Source of the DNA: Microcaldota archaeon
Lineage (GTDB): Archaea > Micrarchaeota > Micrarchaeia > Micrarchaeales > CABMGC01
Assembly (NCBI GenBank): GCA_021805625.1
Contig: JAJZEU010000109.1
Coordinates: 1-8,535 of the forward strand
Direction of reading: 5' to 3'
Length of the DNA: 8,535 nucleotides
The notes below the pieces were generated by a model. That model made no database searches, was not told where the DNA came from, and saw only the letters and a program-made list of their open reading frames with translations. The translations under genes were made by a program, and so were the position numbers. Below, piece by piece: positions 1-5,839 of this stretch (position 1 is the first letter of the stretch; every line of letters begins with the position of its first letter).

Positions 1-29
1 CCGGCAACCGATCCAGTAATGACTCTTTT

Positions 30-308
30 TTATTGATGGTTGCTTGCTGCCATGTGTGATGCACCACTGCCGCCTTTCTTCCCCGCTGCTTTTTTTACCA
101 AGCTCATGACGCTGCTCACCACAGCAAGCTGCTTCACTATGCTGCCCAGCGTCGCGACAAGCGCCACCGCGTCATCCGACTCTATCTCGAACGTTATCTT
201 TTTCTTTTCCTTCTTCGTTGCCACTCTGCTCCTTTTGTATCTGGGCGGGTCTAACGGTTCGAAGAGTTTTGCATCCTCTGTTTTTATCTTAAGCGATGCT
301 TTGTACAT
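30..308 (-). CDS. pcc1: KEOPS complex subunit Pcc1 homologue
   Basis: Small 92-residue protein matching the Pcc1/CTAG pattern. It has an N-terminal strand (YKASLKI), a Pro/Tyr/Arg-rich segment near residues 18-29 (EPLDPPRYKRSR), a second strand (KKITFEIES, about 36-44), then a helix (about 45-71) containing DDAVALVATLGSIVKQL. In archaea Pcc1 is the dimerisation subunit of KEOPS, which with Kae1, Bud32 and Cgi121 makes t6A on ANN-decoding tRNAs; that role is family knowledge. The last ~20 residues are Gly/Ser/Lys-rich and look disordered, making the protein slightly longer than the usual ~80 residues. Its ATG directly abuts the TGA of the acylphosphatase gene (TGAATG), so it is probably translated by termination-reinitiation in the rpl15e operon. 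No other KEOPS gene is in the window. Pcc1 is short and divergent, so the call is good but not certain. Confidence 0.72.
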   Translation of the reverse strand: MYKASLKIKTEDAKLFEPLDPPRYKRSRVATKKEKKKITFEIESDDAVALVATLGSIVKQLAVVSSVMSLVKKAAGKKGGSGASHMAASNHQ

Positions 309-617
309 TCACTCATGCTTCCTGTAATCTATTATGAAACTGCCGTGATAGTCCTTCCATGGACCTTTGTAGTTTGTGCCACCCTCCTCAAAGAACTCCA
401 AGCTGCTCACTTCGGCATTTGAGGAAACGCCCTTTGCAATAGCATCTGCGAATTGCCTGGCATGCAAGGCATCCCTGCATTCCGCAAATACTTCTACTGA
501 ACCGTCGCCCCTGTTCCTCACTATTCCCTTGATGCCAAGCCGCTGCGCATTGATCCTTATAAAATTCCTGTATCCTACGCCCTGTACCCTTCCTTTGATT
601 ATCATACTGGCGCGCAT
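309..617 (-). CDS. acyP: Acylphosphatase
   Basis: A 102-residue protein of the usual acylphosphatase length. It hydrolyses carboxyl-phosphate bonds such as acetyl phosphate or 1,3-bisphosphoglycerate in the cytosol. The signature GRVQGVGYR is at residues 9-17, with R17 as the catalytic phosphate-binding arginine. The second signature GIVRNRGDGSVEV (31-43) carries the catalytic asparagine N35. The C-terminal strand (GSFIIDYR) completes the alpha/beta fold. The gene starts 4 nt after the L15e stop and ends directly on the Pcc1 start, so the three genes read as one transcript. An in-frame ATG at codon 5 is an alternative start just before the first strand. No clear Shine-Dalgarno is visible, which fits translational coupling. 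Confidence 0.95.
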   Translation of the reverse strand: MRASMIIKGRVQGVGYRNFIRINAQRLGIKGIVRNRGDGSVEVFAECRDALHARQFADAIAKGVSSNAEVSSLEFFEEGGTNYKGPWKDYHGSFIIDYRKHE

Positions 618-621
618 GGAG

Positions 622-1200
622 TCACACGTTCTGAAGGCCGCGCTTTCCCGAACGTACGCTAGGCCTGTTCTTCTCGGTTCCGAAACCCTTCCTCAGCATG
701 CCTCTGTGCTTCCTTCCTGAAGAGGTAAGGCCGCGGTAGGCCCTGCCGTGCATTCCCACCACGCCGCTGTAGACGCTGTCGCTCTTTATTGAAGGGCCGT
801 TCCTGTCAAGAAGTATGACCTCGAAGAACTTGTAGTTGTTGCCCTGCGCGACGTAATATGAGTTCAGCACCTCGCAGTTGAGGAACTTCCTTGCTGCGCG
901 TTCCTCAGCAATGCTCTGCAGTGACTTGTCATATGAGAAGAACTGGCCGCTCCTTGAAGGCTTGCGGCCGCCTGCAACAGCCCTCCTCCTTCTAAGGCCC
1001 CCAGCAACCCTGACCCTCGCCATCACGACGCCCTGCTTGCTCTTGTAGCCGAGCTCCCTAGCCCTTGCCAGATTCGTGGGCCTTTCTATCCTAAGCACTG
1101 GAGACTCCTTTGACCATGCTGAAATCCTGTCCTTTAACAGTTGGCTCCTTTCCTTGTACTCCTTCTGAAATGTCTCGTTTATGTATTTGTACGATCCCAT
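622..1200 (-). CDS. rpl15e: Large ribosomal subunit protein eL15 (L15e)
   Basis: A 192-residue eL15, close to the family norm. It is an archaeal/eukaryotic large-subunit protein that binds 23S rRNA and is absent from bacteria. Recognisable blocks are the N-terminal MGSYKYINETF, the arginine-rich RRRRAVAGGRKPSRSG loop with the following FSYDKSLQSIAEERAARKF, the LNSYYVAQGNNYKFFEVILLD core, HGRAYRGLTSSGRKHRGM and the basic C-terminal tail. The frame extends upstream to a TTG at 1269, but the family begins MGxYKY and a TATA-like AT-rich box lies about 26 nt before 1200, so the ATG at 1200 is chosen, probably on a leaderless mRNA. It is the first gene of the operon with acylphosphatase and Pcc1. 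Confidence 0.96.
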   Translation of the reverse strand: MGSYKYINETFQKEYKERSQLLKDRISAWSKESPVLRIERPTNLARARELGYKSKQGVVMARVRVAGGLRRRRAVAGGRKPSRSGQFFSYDKSLQSIAEERAARKFLNCEVLNSYYVAQGNNYKFFEVILLDRNGPSIKSDSVYSGVVGMHGRAYRGLTSSGRKHRGMLRKGFGTEKNRPSVRSGKRGLQNV

Positions 1201-1218
1201 ATGCGCACCAAAAATTGC

Positions 1219-1228
1219 ATAAAATTTG
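1219..1228 (-). promoter_or_regulatory. TATA-like box of the rpl15e operon
   Basis: Reading the minus strand, CAAATTTTAT is centred about 24 nt upstream of the L15e ATG. That is near the archaeal box A to start-site distance and supports a leaderless or nearly leaderless transcript beginning around 1200. The rest of the 1201-1308 spacer shows no gene. Confidence 0.5.
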
Positions 1229-1281
1229 AGCCGATAGCAGAGAAAGCACAGTGACTTTATGCGATACAAAGTATTAGTGAT

Positions 1282-1295
1282 GCAAGAATAAAAAG
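1282..1295 (-). terminator. T-rich transcription terminator after priS
   Basis: On the minus strand, 13 nt after the priS TGA, the sequence runs CTTTTTATTCTTGC. Archaeal RNA polymerase terminates at T-rich tracts without needing a hairpin, and this one lies between priS and the rpl15e promoter. Its TTATTCTTGC core resembles the post-stop elements after the HAD gene and pth2. Confidence 0.45.
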
Positions 1296-1308
1296 CTTAT
1301 CATAGGAC

Positions 1309-2475
1309 TCATGCAGGTGCTTGCTGATGCTTGCTTGGCACCTTTGCAACGCCCTTGAGTATCAGGTATACAGCTGCATATGTGGGGAGCCTTACATGCT
1401 CGTGCTTGTATGGGCCGAAAGTCCTTCCGTTCATCTGGAATCCCATTGCGCTTTCCACTTCCACGGTGCCTTCCCCGTTCCTGAAAGCTATGGCGTCTTT
1501 CATCGGGTCGAATTTCTTCAGCTCTTCGAGCGAGCCTATCTTCTTAGCAATCAGGCCTGTTTCCCCGTGGATTGTTCCTGGCAGCCTTATCAGCCTGCTC
1601 GTATCTCCGGTCACGCTCTTGTCTATCATGTCGCTCTGCATTATTGCCTGCTTGTCTGATATCCTTTTCCAGAACTCCGTCTTCTTCTTTATGTAGACCA
1701 TGTCCCAGTTGCCGCCCTTTATGCCCAGCTCTATCAGGGCGCGCTTGGCGTAGAGCTTCTTCGCTGTAGGCAAATCTATTCCCAGCGAGGCAAGCTTCTC
1801 TGGCCCCTTTTCCAGACTGGCAACGAAACTCCTTGCTATCTTGCCTCCCCAGCCCGCATCGTCAGGCTTTGGGCCTACGAGTTTGGCGCCGCGCGTGCCG
1901 CTTGTAGGGAAGAATTCCGAGAAGTCCATCCCCATGCCAGAAATGTAATTGCTTATCTCTTTCCTTGCGTCAGCGCTGAGTTTCAGCACCGACGGCTTCG
2001 TGATGTGGAGGTGGTAGCCGCGGTTGCCGCTGAAGTTTATCGATATCTCCTGCTCTGAAAAGCCGAAATCAGGTATTAGGAAGTCTTCTATAAGTTTTAT
2101 CGTTTCATCTTTTATGCCCTGCAGGCAGTCCTTGCACACCCATATGGAGCCGTGCTCCTTCTGGCACGGCAGGTTCAGCTCGGTGGAATCGAGGTCGAAT
2201 ATGAGCTCGGCTCCATGCCATTCCTTCGTTTCCATGGGCCTTGCATCGGGATACCTGTAGTAAGCCGCGGAGTAAGAGACATAGGGGGGCGCGTTCTTGA
2301 CCAGGTATCCCTTCAGCTCCTTCTCGCTGCCAAAGGCAAAGTGCCGCTGTGATATCTTCTTCTCGTAGTTGCCGAAACCGAACTCCCGCTGCTCTATTGC
2401 TGCCGGGGCTATGTTCGCAGCATTCCTGTAATACTCCCTAATCAATTTGGTTATGAACTCCGGGGCTTCCTGCAC
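1309..2475 (-). CDS. priS: DNA primase small (catalytic) subunit PriS
   Basis: Archaeo-eukaryotic primase that makes RNA/DNA primers for replication with PriL. Numbered from the GTG at 2475 (388 aa), the metal-binding DLD is D94/D96 in AELIFDLDS, and the third acidic residue is probably D291 in VTGDTSRLIRLPG. The SGNRGYH phosphate/nucleotide motif is at 149-155, and H303 lies in the conserved TIHGETG. A zinc knuckle follows the DxD (C104, H108, C114, C117). The C-terminus (YAAVYLILKGVAKV) matches the family end, so the gene is complete and is not fused to PriL, which is absent from the window. An in-frame ATG at 2508 would add 11 residues (AYHYCLSSGS-like). GTG is preferred because the TATA box lies too close to 2508 and because D94/D96 then match the family position closely. 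The first ATG cannot be excluded. Confidence 0.95.
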   Translation of the reverse strand: MQEAPEFITKLIREYYRNAANIAPAAIEQREFGFGNYEKKISQRHFAFGSEKELKGYLVKNAPPYVSYSAAYYRYPDARPMETKEWHGAELIFDLDSTELNLPCQKEHGSIWVCKDCLQGIKDETIKLIEDFLIPDFGFSEQEISINFSGNRGYHLHITKPSVLKLSADARKEISNYISGMGMDFSEFFPTSGTRGAKLVGPKPDDAGWGGKIARSFVASLEKGPEKLASLGIDLPTAKKLYAKRALIELGIKGGNWDMVYIKKKTEFWKRISDKQAIMQSDMIDKSVTGDTSRLIRLPGTIHGETGLIAKKIGSLEELKKFDPMKDAIAFRNGEGTVEVESAMGFQMNGRTFGPYKHEHVRLPTYAAVYLILKGVAKVPSKHQQAPA

Positions 2476-2514
2476 TGAACCACTACTTAGACAATAGTGA
2501 TATGCCATGCCAAC

Positions 2515-2525
2515 TATTTAAAAAT
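2515..2525. promoter_or_regulatory. Near-symmetric TATA box between priS and the HAD gene
   Basis: TATTTAAAAAT has a TTTAAA core and reads as box A on both strands. On the plus strand its centre is about 27 nt before the ATG at 2547, giving a leaderless HAD mRNA. On the minus strand the predicted start is near 2494, downstream of the ATG at 2508 but 19 nt before the GTG at 2475. No other TATA-like sequence was seen at the position needed for a minus-strand start at 2508. Confidence 0.55.
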
Positions 2526-2546
2526 CTGCCTTCGAATCCTCTGGCT

Positions 2547-3227
2547 ATGGATAAGCAGGGAAGACCAGTGATAGGAATGGACTGGGACGGCACCTTGAGG
2601 GATAGCTTGGTCCAGTTCATAGAAAAGAGGTTCAGGTCGAATAATCTGGCGGTAAGGTCGCTGCTGTACATGGGCTTTGTTTTCGTGGATCTGTTCGGGA
2701 TGGGGACAAATGCCTCAAACGAAATAGATACGTCCCATGTGGACGAGAATTTCAAGAAGATAATACGCGATTATGCAGAAGAGGGCGTAAGGATCGTCTG
2801 CTCAACGAGGAACAACCACAAGAAGCAGATAAGGGCAAGGCTCGAAAGCGACGGCATTATGGATCCTGAAGGGGTTCCCGAAGTAATCCATTCGAAAGAT
2901 GAGGAAACCCAAAAGGGATACAGCATCGACATTTCTGTGAACGACAGCCTCATACGGGAGGTCAGGGAGGGGAGGAAGAACGGAAACTACATCATGTGGG
3001 CAGGATACGGCCACAATGGAGTATTCGGGAAGTTATTCAGGAAGCTGGGTTACACGAATGTGGCAATGAACGCCGGGGAACTGCGGGAGATGTGCAGGGG
3101 CAGGGTAGAAAATATAAGGGAAGCGGATATGACAATACCATTGCAGACGACAGGGCAGGCAGCAAAACAGGACCTTGGCTTCCAGCATGCAGGCGACAAA
3201 GCAAGCCCGGCAATCCGATACAAATAA
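2547..3227 (+). CDS. HAD-superfamily hydrolase, function unknown
   Basis: A 226-residue protein with HAD signatures: motif I is GMDWDGTLRDS with nucleophile D12 and acid/base D14, motif II is VCSTRNN (Ser/Thr at 86-87), a motif III lysine is plausible at K117 or K123, and motif IV is DISVNDS (D128 to D133). Between motifs I and II is a ~50-residue helical, hydrophobic segment (LLYMGFVFVDLFGMG), probably a small C1-type cap. The last ~25 residues are polar and look disordered. HAD enzymes are mostly phosphatases; the substrate cannot be read from the sequence. An ATG at 2502 gives 15 more residues, but that extension contains the TATA box, so the ATG at 2547 is chosen. It diverges from priS and is 55 nt upstream of pth2. 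Confidence 0.75.
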   Translation: MDKQGRPVIGMDWDGTLRDSLVQFIEKRFRSNNLAVRSLLYMGFVFVDLFGMGTNASNEIDTSHVDENFKKIIRDYAEEGVRIVCSTRNNHKKQIRARLESDGIMDPEGVPEVIHSKDEETQKGYSIDISVNDSLIREVREGRKNGNYIMWAGYGHNGVFGKLFRKLGYTNVAMNAGELREMCRGRVENIREADMTIPLQTTGQAAKQDLGFQHAGDKASPAIRYK

Positions 3228-3240
3228 TCCTTATTTTGCG
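3228..3240 (+). terminator. Post-stop T-rich element, copy 1
   Basis: TCCTTATTTTGCG begins at the base after the HAD-gene TAA. It matches the 13 nt after the pth2 stop at 12 of 13 positions. T-richness and position suggest a transcription terminator. The same TTATTTT could alternatively be a weak TATA box for pth2, with a start near 3260 and a 23-nt leader. Confidence 0.4.
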
Positions 3241-3282
3241 GAATGCGCAGATTAGGCTTAGCGAAACTGCTAAAAGGGTTGA

Positions 3283-3654
3283 ATGAGAAGTGCTGCTGTG
3301 GACGAGCTGAAACAGGTAATAATACTTAGGAGCGACCTTGAGATGGGCAGGGGCAAGATGGTGGCGCAGGGAGCGCATGCTTCGCTCATGAGCTACTTCG
3401 AGGCTGAGAAAAAGGACAGCAGGATTGCGAAGGCATGGATAGACGAAGGAGAGAAGAAGATTGTGCTGAAGGTGTCTGACGAAGAGGCGCTGAAGAAGCT
3501 CTACGCTGCATTTTCATACAAGGGGGTTCCGTGCGCACTGGTGAGCGATGCCGGCCTTACGGAATTGCCTCCGGGGACAAAGACTGCCCTCGGCGTTGGA
3601 CCGTGGAAAGAAGCGGAGATAGACGCATTCACCAGGGCGCTTAAGCTGCTCTGA
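3283..3654 (+). CDS. pth2: Peptidyl-tRNA hydrolase, archaeal/eukaryotic type (Pth2)
   Basis: A 123-residue Pth2, the normal size. It releases tRNA from peptidyl-tRNA that drops off ribosomes. The N-terminal signature KQVIILRSDLEMGRGKMVAQGAH-ASL spans residues 10-35 (the hyphen only breaks the quotation), with the conserved lysine K25. The second conserved region is VSDAGLTELPPGTKTALGVGP (split here: VSDAGLTE at 87-94, then PPGTKTALGVGP), holding D89 and T93. It is unrelated to bacterial Pth. A GTG at 3298 is an alternative start five codons in; the ATG at 3283 follows AAAAGGGTTGA, at best a weak Shine-Dalgarno. It may share a transcript with the HAD gene upstream and converges with the membrane-protein gene, 29 nt away. 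Confidence 0.96.
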   Translation: MRSAAVDELKQVIILRSDLEMGRGKMVAQGAHASLMSYFEAEKKDSRIAKAWIDEGEKKIVLKVSDEEALKKLYAAFSYKGVPCALVSDAGLTELPPGTKTALGVGPWKEAEIDAFTRALKLL

Positions 3655-3667
3655 TCCTTATTCTGCG
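3655..3667 (+). terminator. Post-stop T-rich element, copy 2
   Basis: TCCTTATTCTGCG starts at the base after the pth2 TGA. It sits between two convergent genes with no plus-strand gene for well over a kilobase, so a promoter role is unlikely and a terminator or 3'-end signal is the simpler reading. Confidence 0.45.
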
Positions 3668-3683
3668 AGCTGAAGCAATAGCC

Positions 3684-4346
3684 TCATTTTATCTTGTAGA
3701 TCTGCATGAACTCGTTTATGAACTCATTTGAGCTATGCACAAGCATGGCCATGCCGGTCACAGAGAAGATTACCAACACTACAATAGATGCAACGAGGAA
3801 AGAAGCCGCGTCAAAGAGCGGCGGGTTATAGTAGTACTGCGGCCCTATCACGAAGAGCGCCAGTAGGAAGGAGGCCCAGATTAGAAGCGACGCTATCGCT
3901 ATTTCATGATACCTGTGTTTGAAGATCAGCGAGATTGCGAGATACAGCACCATGAGTATGCCCCCTATGCTGAAGAGCATCACCAGCGACGAAGCCAGCG
4001 GTGCGAACACCACAGGCAGCATGAAAACGATTATCCCTGCAATCATCACGATGAGAAACCTTCCGACGTACTTGGAGTGCTCTACCCTTTCTGATTTGTT
4101 CATCGCGCTCGCGATATGGATATGCGCCTTGGTCAGGCTCACGACCACTATTATAGATGCAAGTGCCAGCAGGAAGATCCATGCGAAGAAGATGTTCATG
4201 GGGTTGTACATGAAGAACTGGTTCAATATGACGGTAAATACAATGCCTATGCCGAAGATTATCGCGAACGATAGGAAAGAAATGCCCAGGGCGCGCCTGT
4301 TCTGGAATGCCCAGAAGCGCTTTATATGGGTCCTGGCGTACTTCAT
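3684..4346 (-). CDS. Six-helix membrane protein, function unknown
   Basis: A 220-residue integral membrane protein that I do not recognise. Hydrophobic spans are near residues 22-44, 51-72, 94-115, 119-142, 148-168 and 180-203. A basic N-terminal segment (KYARTHIKRFWAFQNRR) and a charged loop at 73-93 (AHIHIASAMNKSERVEHSK) lie outside the spans. By the positive-inside rule both would be cytoplasmic. The C-terminus (HSSNEFINEFMQIYKIK) is soluble. There is no catalytic motif, cysteine pair or transporter signature. It has its own TATA box and a GGTGA ribosome-binding site, so it is probably a separate unit from the peptidase gene upstream on the same strand. A partner role in pilus or envelope assembly is possible only from proximity. 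Confidence 0.8.
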   Translation of the reverse strand: MKYARTHIKRFWAFQNRRALGISFLSFAIIFGIGIVFTVILNQFFMYNPMNIFFAWIFLLALASIIVVVSLTKAHIHIASAMNKSERVEHSKYVGRFLIVMIAGIIVFMLPVVFAPLASSLVMLFSIGGILMVLYLAISLIFKHRYHEIAIASLLIWASFLLALFVIGPQYYYNPPLFDAASFLVASIVVLVIFSVTGMAMLVHSSNEFINEFMQIYKIK

Positions 4347-4350
4347 CCCT

Positions 4351-4355
4351 TCACC
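4351..4355 (-). promoter_or_regulatory. Shine-Dalgarno GGTGA of the membrane-protein gene
   Basis: On the minus strand, GGTGA is followed by AGGG and then the ATG at 4346. GGTGA is complementary to the conserved 3' end of archaeal 16S rRNA. It supports this start and marks a leadered gene among several leaderless ones. Confidence 0.6.
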
Positions 4356-4376
4356 GTGTTTACATGCATTGTGGAT

Positions 4377-4384
4377 TTTATAAA
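4377..4384 (-). promoter_or_regulatory. TATA box of the membrane-protein gene
   Basis: TTTATAAA is a strong, fully palindromic archaeal box A. On the minus strand it predicts a start near 4354, only a few nucleotides before the ATG at 4346. Since the GGTGA site overlaps that point, the real start is probably a little further upstream. Confidence 0.6.
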
Positions 4385-4439
4385 TCTATGCAAAAGTGCT
4401 GCCGTGAATATGCCGTATGCAGGGAATGCCGCGATGCAG

Positions 4440-5288
4440 TCAGATCAGCAGCAGCAGTATGTCGCCGAACAGCAGCGAAGCCACAACCCCGAAGAAGATG
4501 ATGGCTGCAAGCGGCAGCGCCCTCCTGTATACCGGCAGGGTCTTTTTCGCCCTTTTTATATCATTTATCAGCCTTTTCGTCACCAGCCTGCCGAAATGCT
4601 CTGATCTGCGGCTGAAGAACTTTATGTCTGCATCGCTCATCAGGTTTATTGCAATCATGTCGCCTGGCTCGAGCTTATTAGGGTAGACGGGCTCCACCAT
4701 CCTCTCGTTTATGCGCCTGGCGTAAATGGCTATGAATGCAGATGGCACCCCTATAATCAGAATTATCAGCGCACTCATATAGCGGAATCCGAACAGGTAG
4801 ACGAACAGAAGCAGCAGTATCATGTAGGAGAGGAAGACAGACGCCCCCTTCAGTATGTCGTTGCCGCTTACTGCGAGGCGGGATTTCTTGCGGATTGAAA
4901 GGTAGTATATCGGAGCCACCCAAACCGCAATTACGCCTGTGGCTACGAAGGCGGAAAGAATGAAAGGCATGCTGAACTGGCTTGCAGATACAATGGCTGC
5001 ACTGCCCTGCAACGGCATTATCAGGGATATTGCAACAAATTCGAAGCCGTCCCCCGCGCCGAGCTGGCCCGCCCTGTAGAGGAAGTAGCTTATGGCTGCT
5101 ATTACCGCTGCTATCATAAGGCTGAAGAGTATGGTACTGTGCGAATAAGTCAGCGTAATGGCCAAGCCCACGGCAACTGACACATACGCGAAGAGGTCAG
5201 GGACATTCCTCTTGTTGAAGATGTCGAAGAGAGCGTATGCAAGCGTTATTGCTAGCAGCAGGAGAATCCTAATTAAATCCAAAAGCAT
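4440..5288 (-). CDS. Prepilin/prearchaellin peptidase, A24 family (FlaK/PibD-like)
   Basis: A 282-residue polytopic membrane aspartic protease that would cleave class III signal peptides of archaeal type IV pilins or archaellins. The first catalytic aspartate is D22 in YALFDIFNKRNVPD, just after TM1. The second is D80 in the family motif GAGD (77-80). Hydrophobic spans run about 3-21, 33-48, 52-71, 85-103, 107-131, 148-169 and 170-190. A soluble, basic region (about 193-257, with EPGDMIAINLMSDADI) follows, then a terminal helix (258-282). Such extra C-terminal regions occur in archaeal FlaK-type enzymes, whereas bacterial PilD has an N-terminal zinc domain that is absent here. The residue after GAGD is G then F rather than the commoner lysine. 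No pilin, archaellin, ATPase or platform gene is in the window. Confidence 0.88.
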   Translation of the reverse strand: MLLDLIRILLLLAITLAYALFDIFNKRNVPDLFAYVSVAVGLAITLTYSHSTILFSLMIAAVIAAISYFLYRAGQLGAGDGFEFVAISLIMPLQGSAAIVSASQFSMPFILSAFVATGVIAVWVAPIYYLSIRKKSRLAVSGNDILKGASVFLSYMILLLLFVYLFGFRYMSALIILIIGVPSAFIAIYARRINERMVEPVYPNKLEPGDMIAINLMSDADIKFFSRRSEHFGRLVTKRLINDIKRAKKTLPVYRRALPLAAIIFFGVVASLLFGDILLLLI

Positions 5289-5527
5289 GTAAGCACGCAG
5301 ATTAGAATTTGCAGATAAGCTTTAAATATCATGTCAGTCAAAAGAGATTCAGGTTTGGATATGCAGCTAGAGCAGATGCATGCGCATTTGTATCCCAAGT
5401 ACTGGGTCTCTTTCCTAATGGACATTAGCTGCATAGGCAACAGGTCAACAGCCGCATAAGGGTCTGCTGAAAAAAACTTATTTTGGTGGTCCTTGTGCAC
5501 GCAATATACCCAGAGTATGGCAAAAAA
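5289..5527. other. Intergenic spacer with a possible short transcript or 32-aa ORF
   Basis: This is the longest non-coding stretch of the window. It separates the divergent peptidase and winged-helix genes. A TATA box at 5321-5329 can fire both ways. On the plus strand a start near 5351 would precede an ATG at 5361 opening a 32-codon ORF to 5459 (MQLEQMHAHLYPKYW...). Beyond it, ACTTATTTTGG near 5476-5486 resembles the T-rich post-stop elements elsewhere in the window, but could equally be box A for the regulator. No tRNA, C/D box pair or strong hairpin was seen. The peptide has no recognised motif, so I do not call it a gene. Confidence 0.3.
5321..5329 (-). promoter_or_regulatory. TATA box of the prepilin peptidase gene
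   Basis: TTTAAATAT on the plus strand reads ATATTTAAA on the minus strand. It predicts a minus-strand start near 5299, leaving an ~11-nt leader before the ATG at 5288. The TTTAAA core is symmetric, so plus-strand firing toward 5351 is also possible. Confidence 0.55.
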
Positions 5528-5839
5528 ATGGAAGAGCAGGCTAGAGACGAGAAGACCTGCGTGGTCCTAAGCGAGATAGGATACGAGCATATGACCAGCG
5601 CGACAAGCTTCGTGCTATACATTCACGACAAATATGACATCTCGGAAAGCACAGTGTGGTACACGCTCAAAAAGTTGAAGAGGCAGGGTCTGCTTGAGTT
5701 CGGCTCAAGGGGGGAGGGGAAGCCACTGGAACTGACAAGGGCTGGCGTAAGCGCATTCAGAAGCATAATAGCTGTTAGGGTGCGCTACGTGCAGCCAAGC
5801 TACGGTATTGGCATGGTGAGAAGCATAGGCAGGAGCTAG
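5528..5839 (+). CDS. Winged helix-turn-helix transcriptional regulator (PadR/MarR-like)
   Basis: A 103-residue protein (from ATG 5528) with one winged helix domain. Helix 1-2 is about residues 20-36 (EHMTSATSFVLYIHDKY), the recognition helix is SESTVWYTLKKLKRQGLL (39-56) and the wing is EFGSRGEGKPLELT (57-70). The STVWYTLKKLKRQGL pattern is typical of PadR-like regulators, in which a tyrosine and LxxLExxGL end the recognition helix. A short helix follows. No ligand or metal site is visible. Longer starts exist at TTG 5483 and GTG 5495. The ATG is preferred because an AT-rich box near 5478-5485 would place the start around 5506. It diverges from the peptidase gene, so autoregulation or peptidase control is plausible but unproven. 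Its stop overlaps that of ogt. Confidence 0.8.
   Translation: MEEQARDEKTCVVLSEIGYEHMTSATSFVLYIHDKYDISESTVWYTLKKLKRQGLLEFGSRGEGKPLELTRAGVSAFRSIIAVRVRYVQPSYGIGMVRSIGRS

Noticed and set aside
23..31. T-run (CTTTTTTAT) on the plus strand near the left edge
   Set aside because: It would terminate a plus-strand transcript, but the neighbouring gene (pcc1) is on the minus strand and there the run is A-rich. The 29 nt left of pcc1 are too short to assign.
1201..1269. 23-residue N-terminal extension of L15e from a TTG at 1269
   Set aside because: The extension is unlike the family, which begins MGxYKY, and it would place the promoter box inside the coding sequence.
2502..2546. 15-residue extension of the HAD protein from the ATG at 2502
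   Set aside because: It contains the TATA box that fits a leaderless start at 2547, and the extra residues do not contribute to the HAD fold.
3037..3378. 113-codon minus-strand frame opposite the HAD gene end and the pth2 start
   Set aside because: It crosses two well-supported genes and a gap, with Leu/Ser/Pro-rich shadow composition and no recognisable motif.
5376..5393. Partly palindromic GATGCATGCGCATTTG region as a possible operator or hairpin
   Set aside because: The symmetry comes from overlapping GCATGC and ATGCGCAT words; no extended stem or repeated half-site was found.
5273..5500. 75-codon minus-strand frame across the 5289-5527 spacer
   Set aside because: It overlaps the start of the prepilin peptidase gene and the TATA box, and the peptide is rich in Cys/Leu without any domain.
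5517..5570. Short plus-strand frame starting ATG 5517 (MAKKWKSRLETRRPAWS)
   Set aside because: It is out of frame with the winged-helix gene and stops after 17 codons; the ATG is probably chance, although an upstream-ORF effect cannot be fully excluded.
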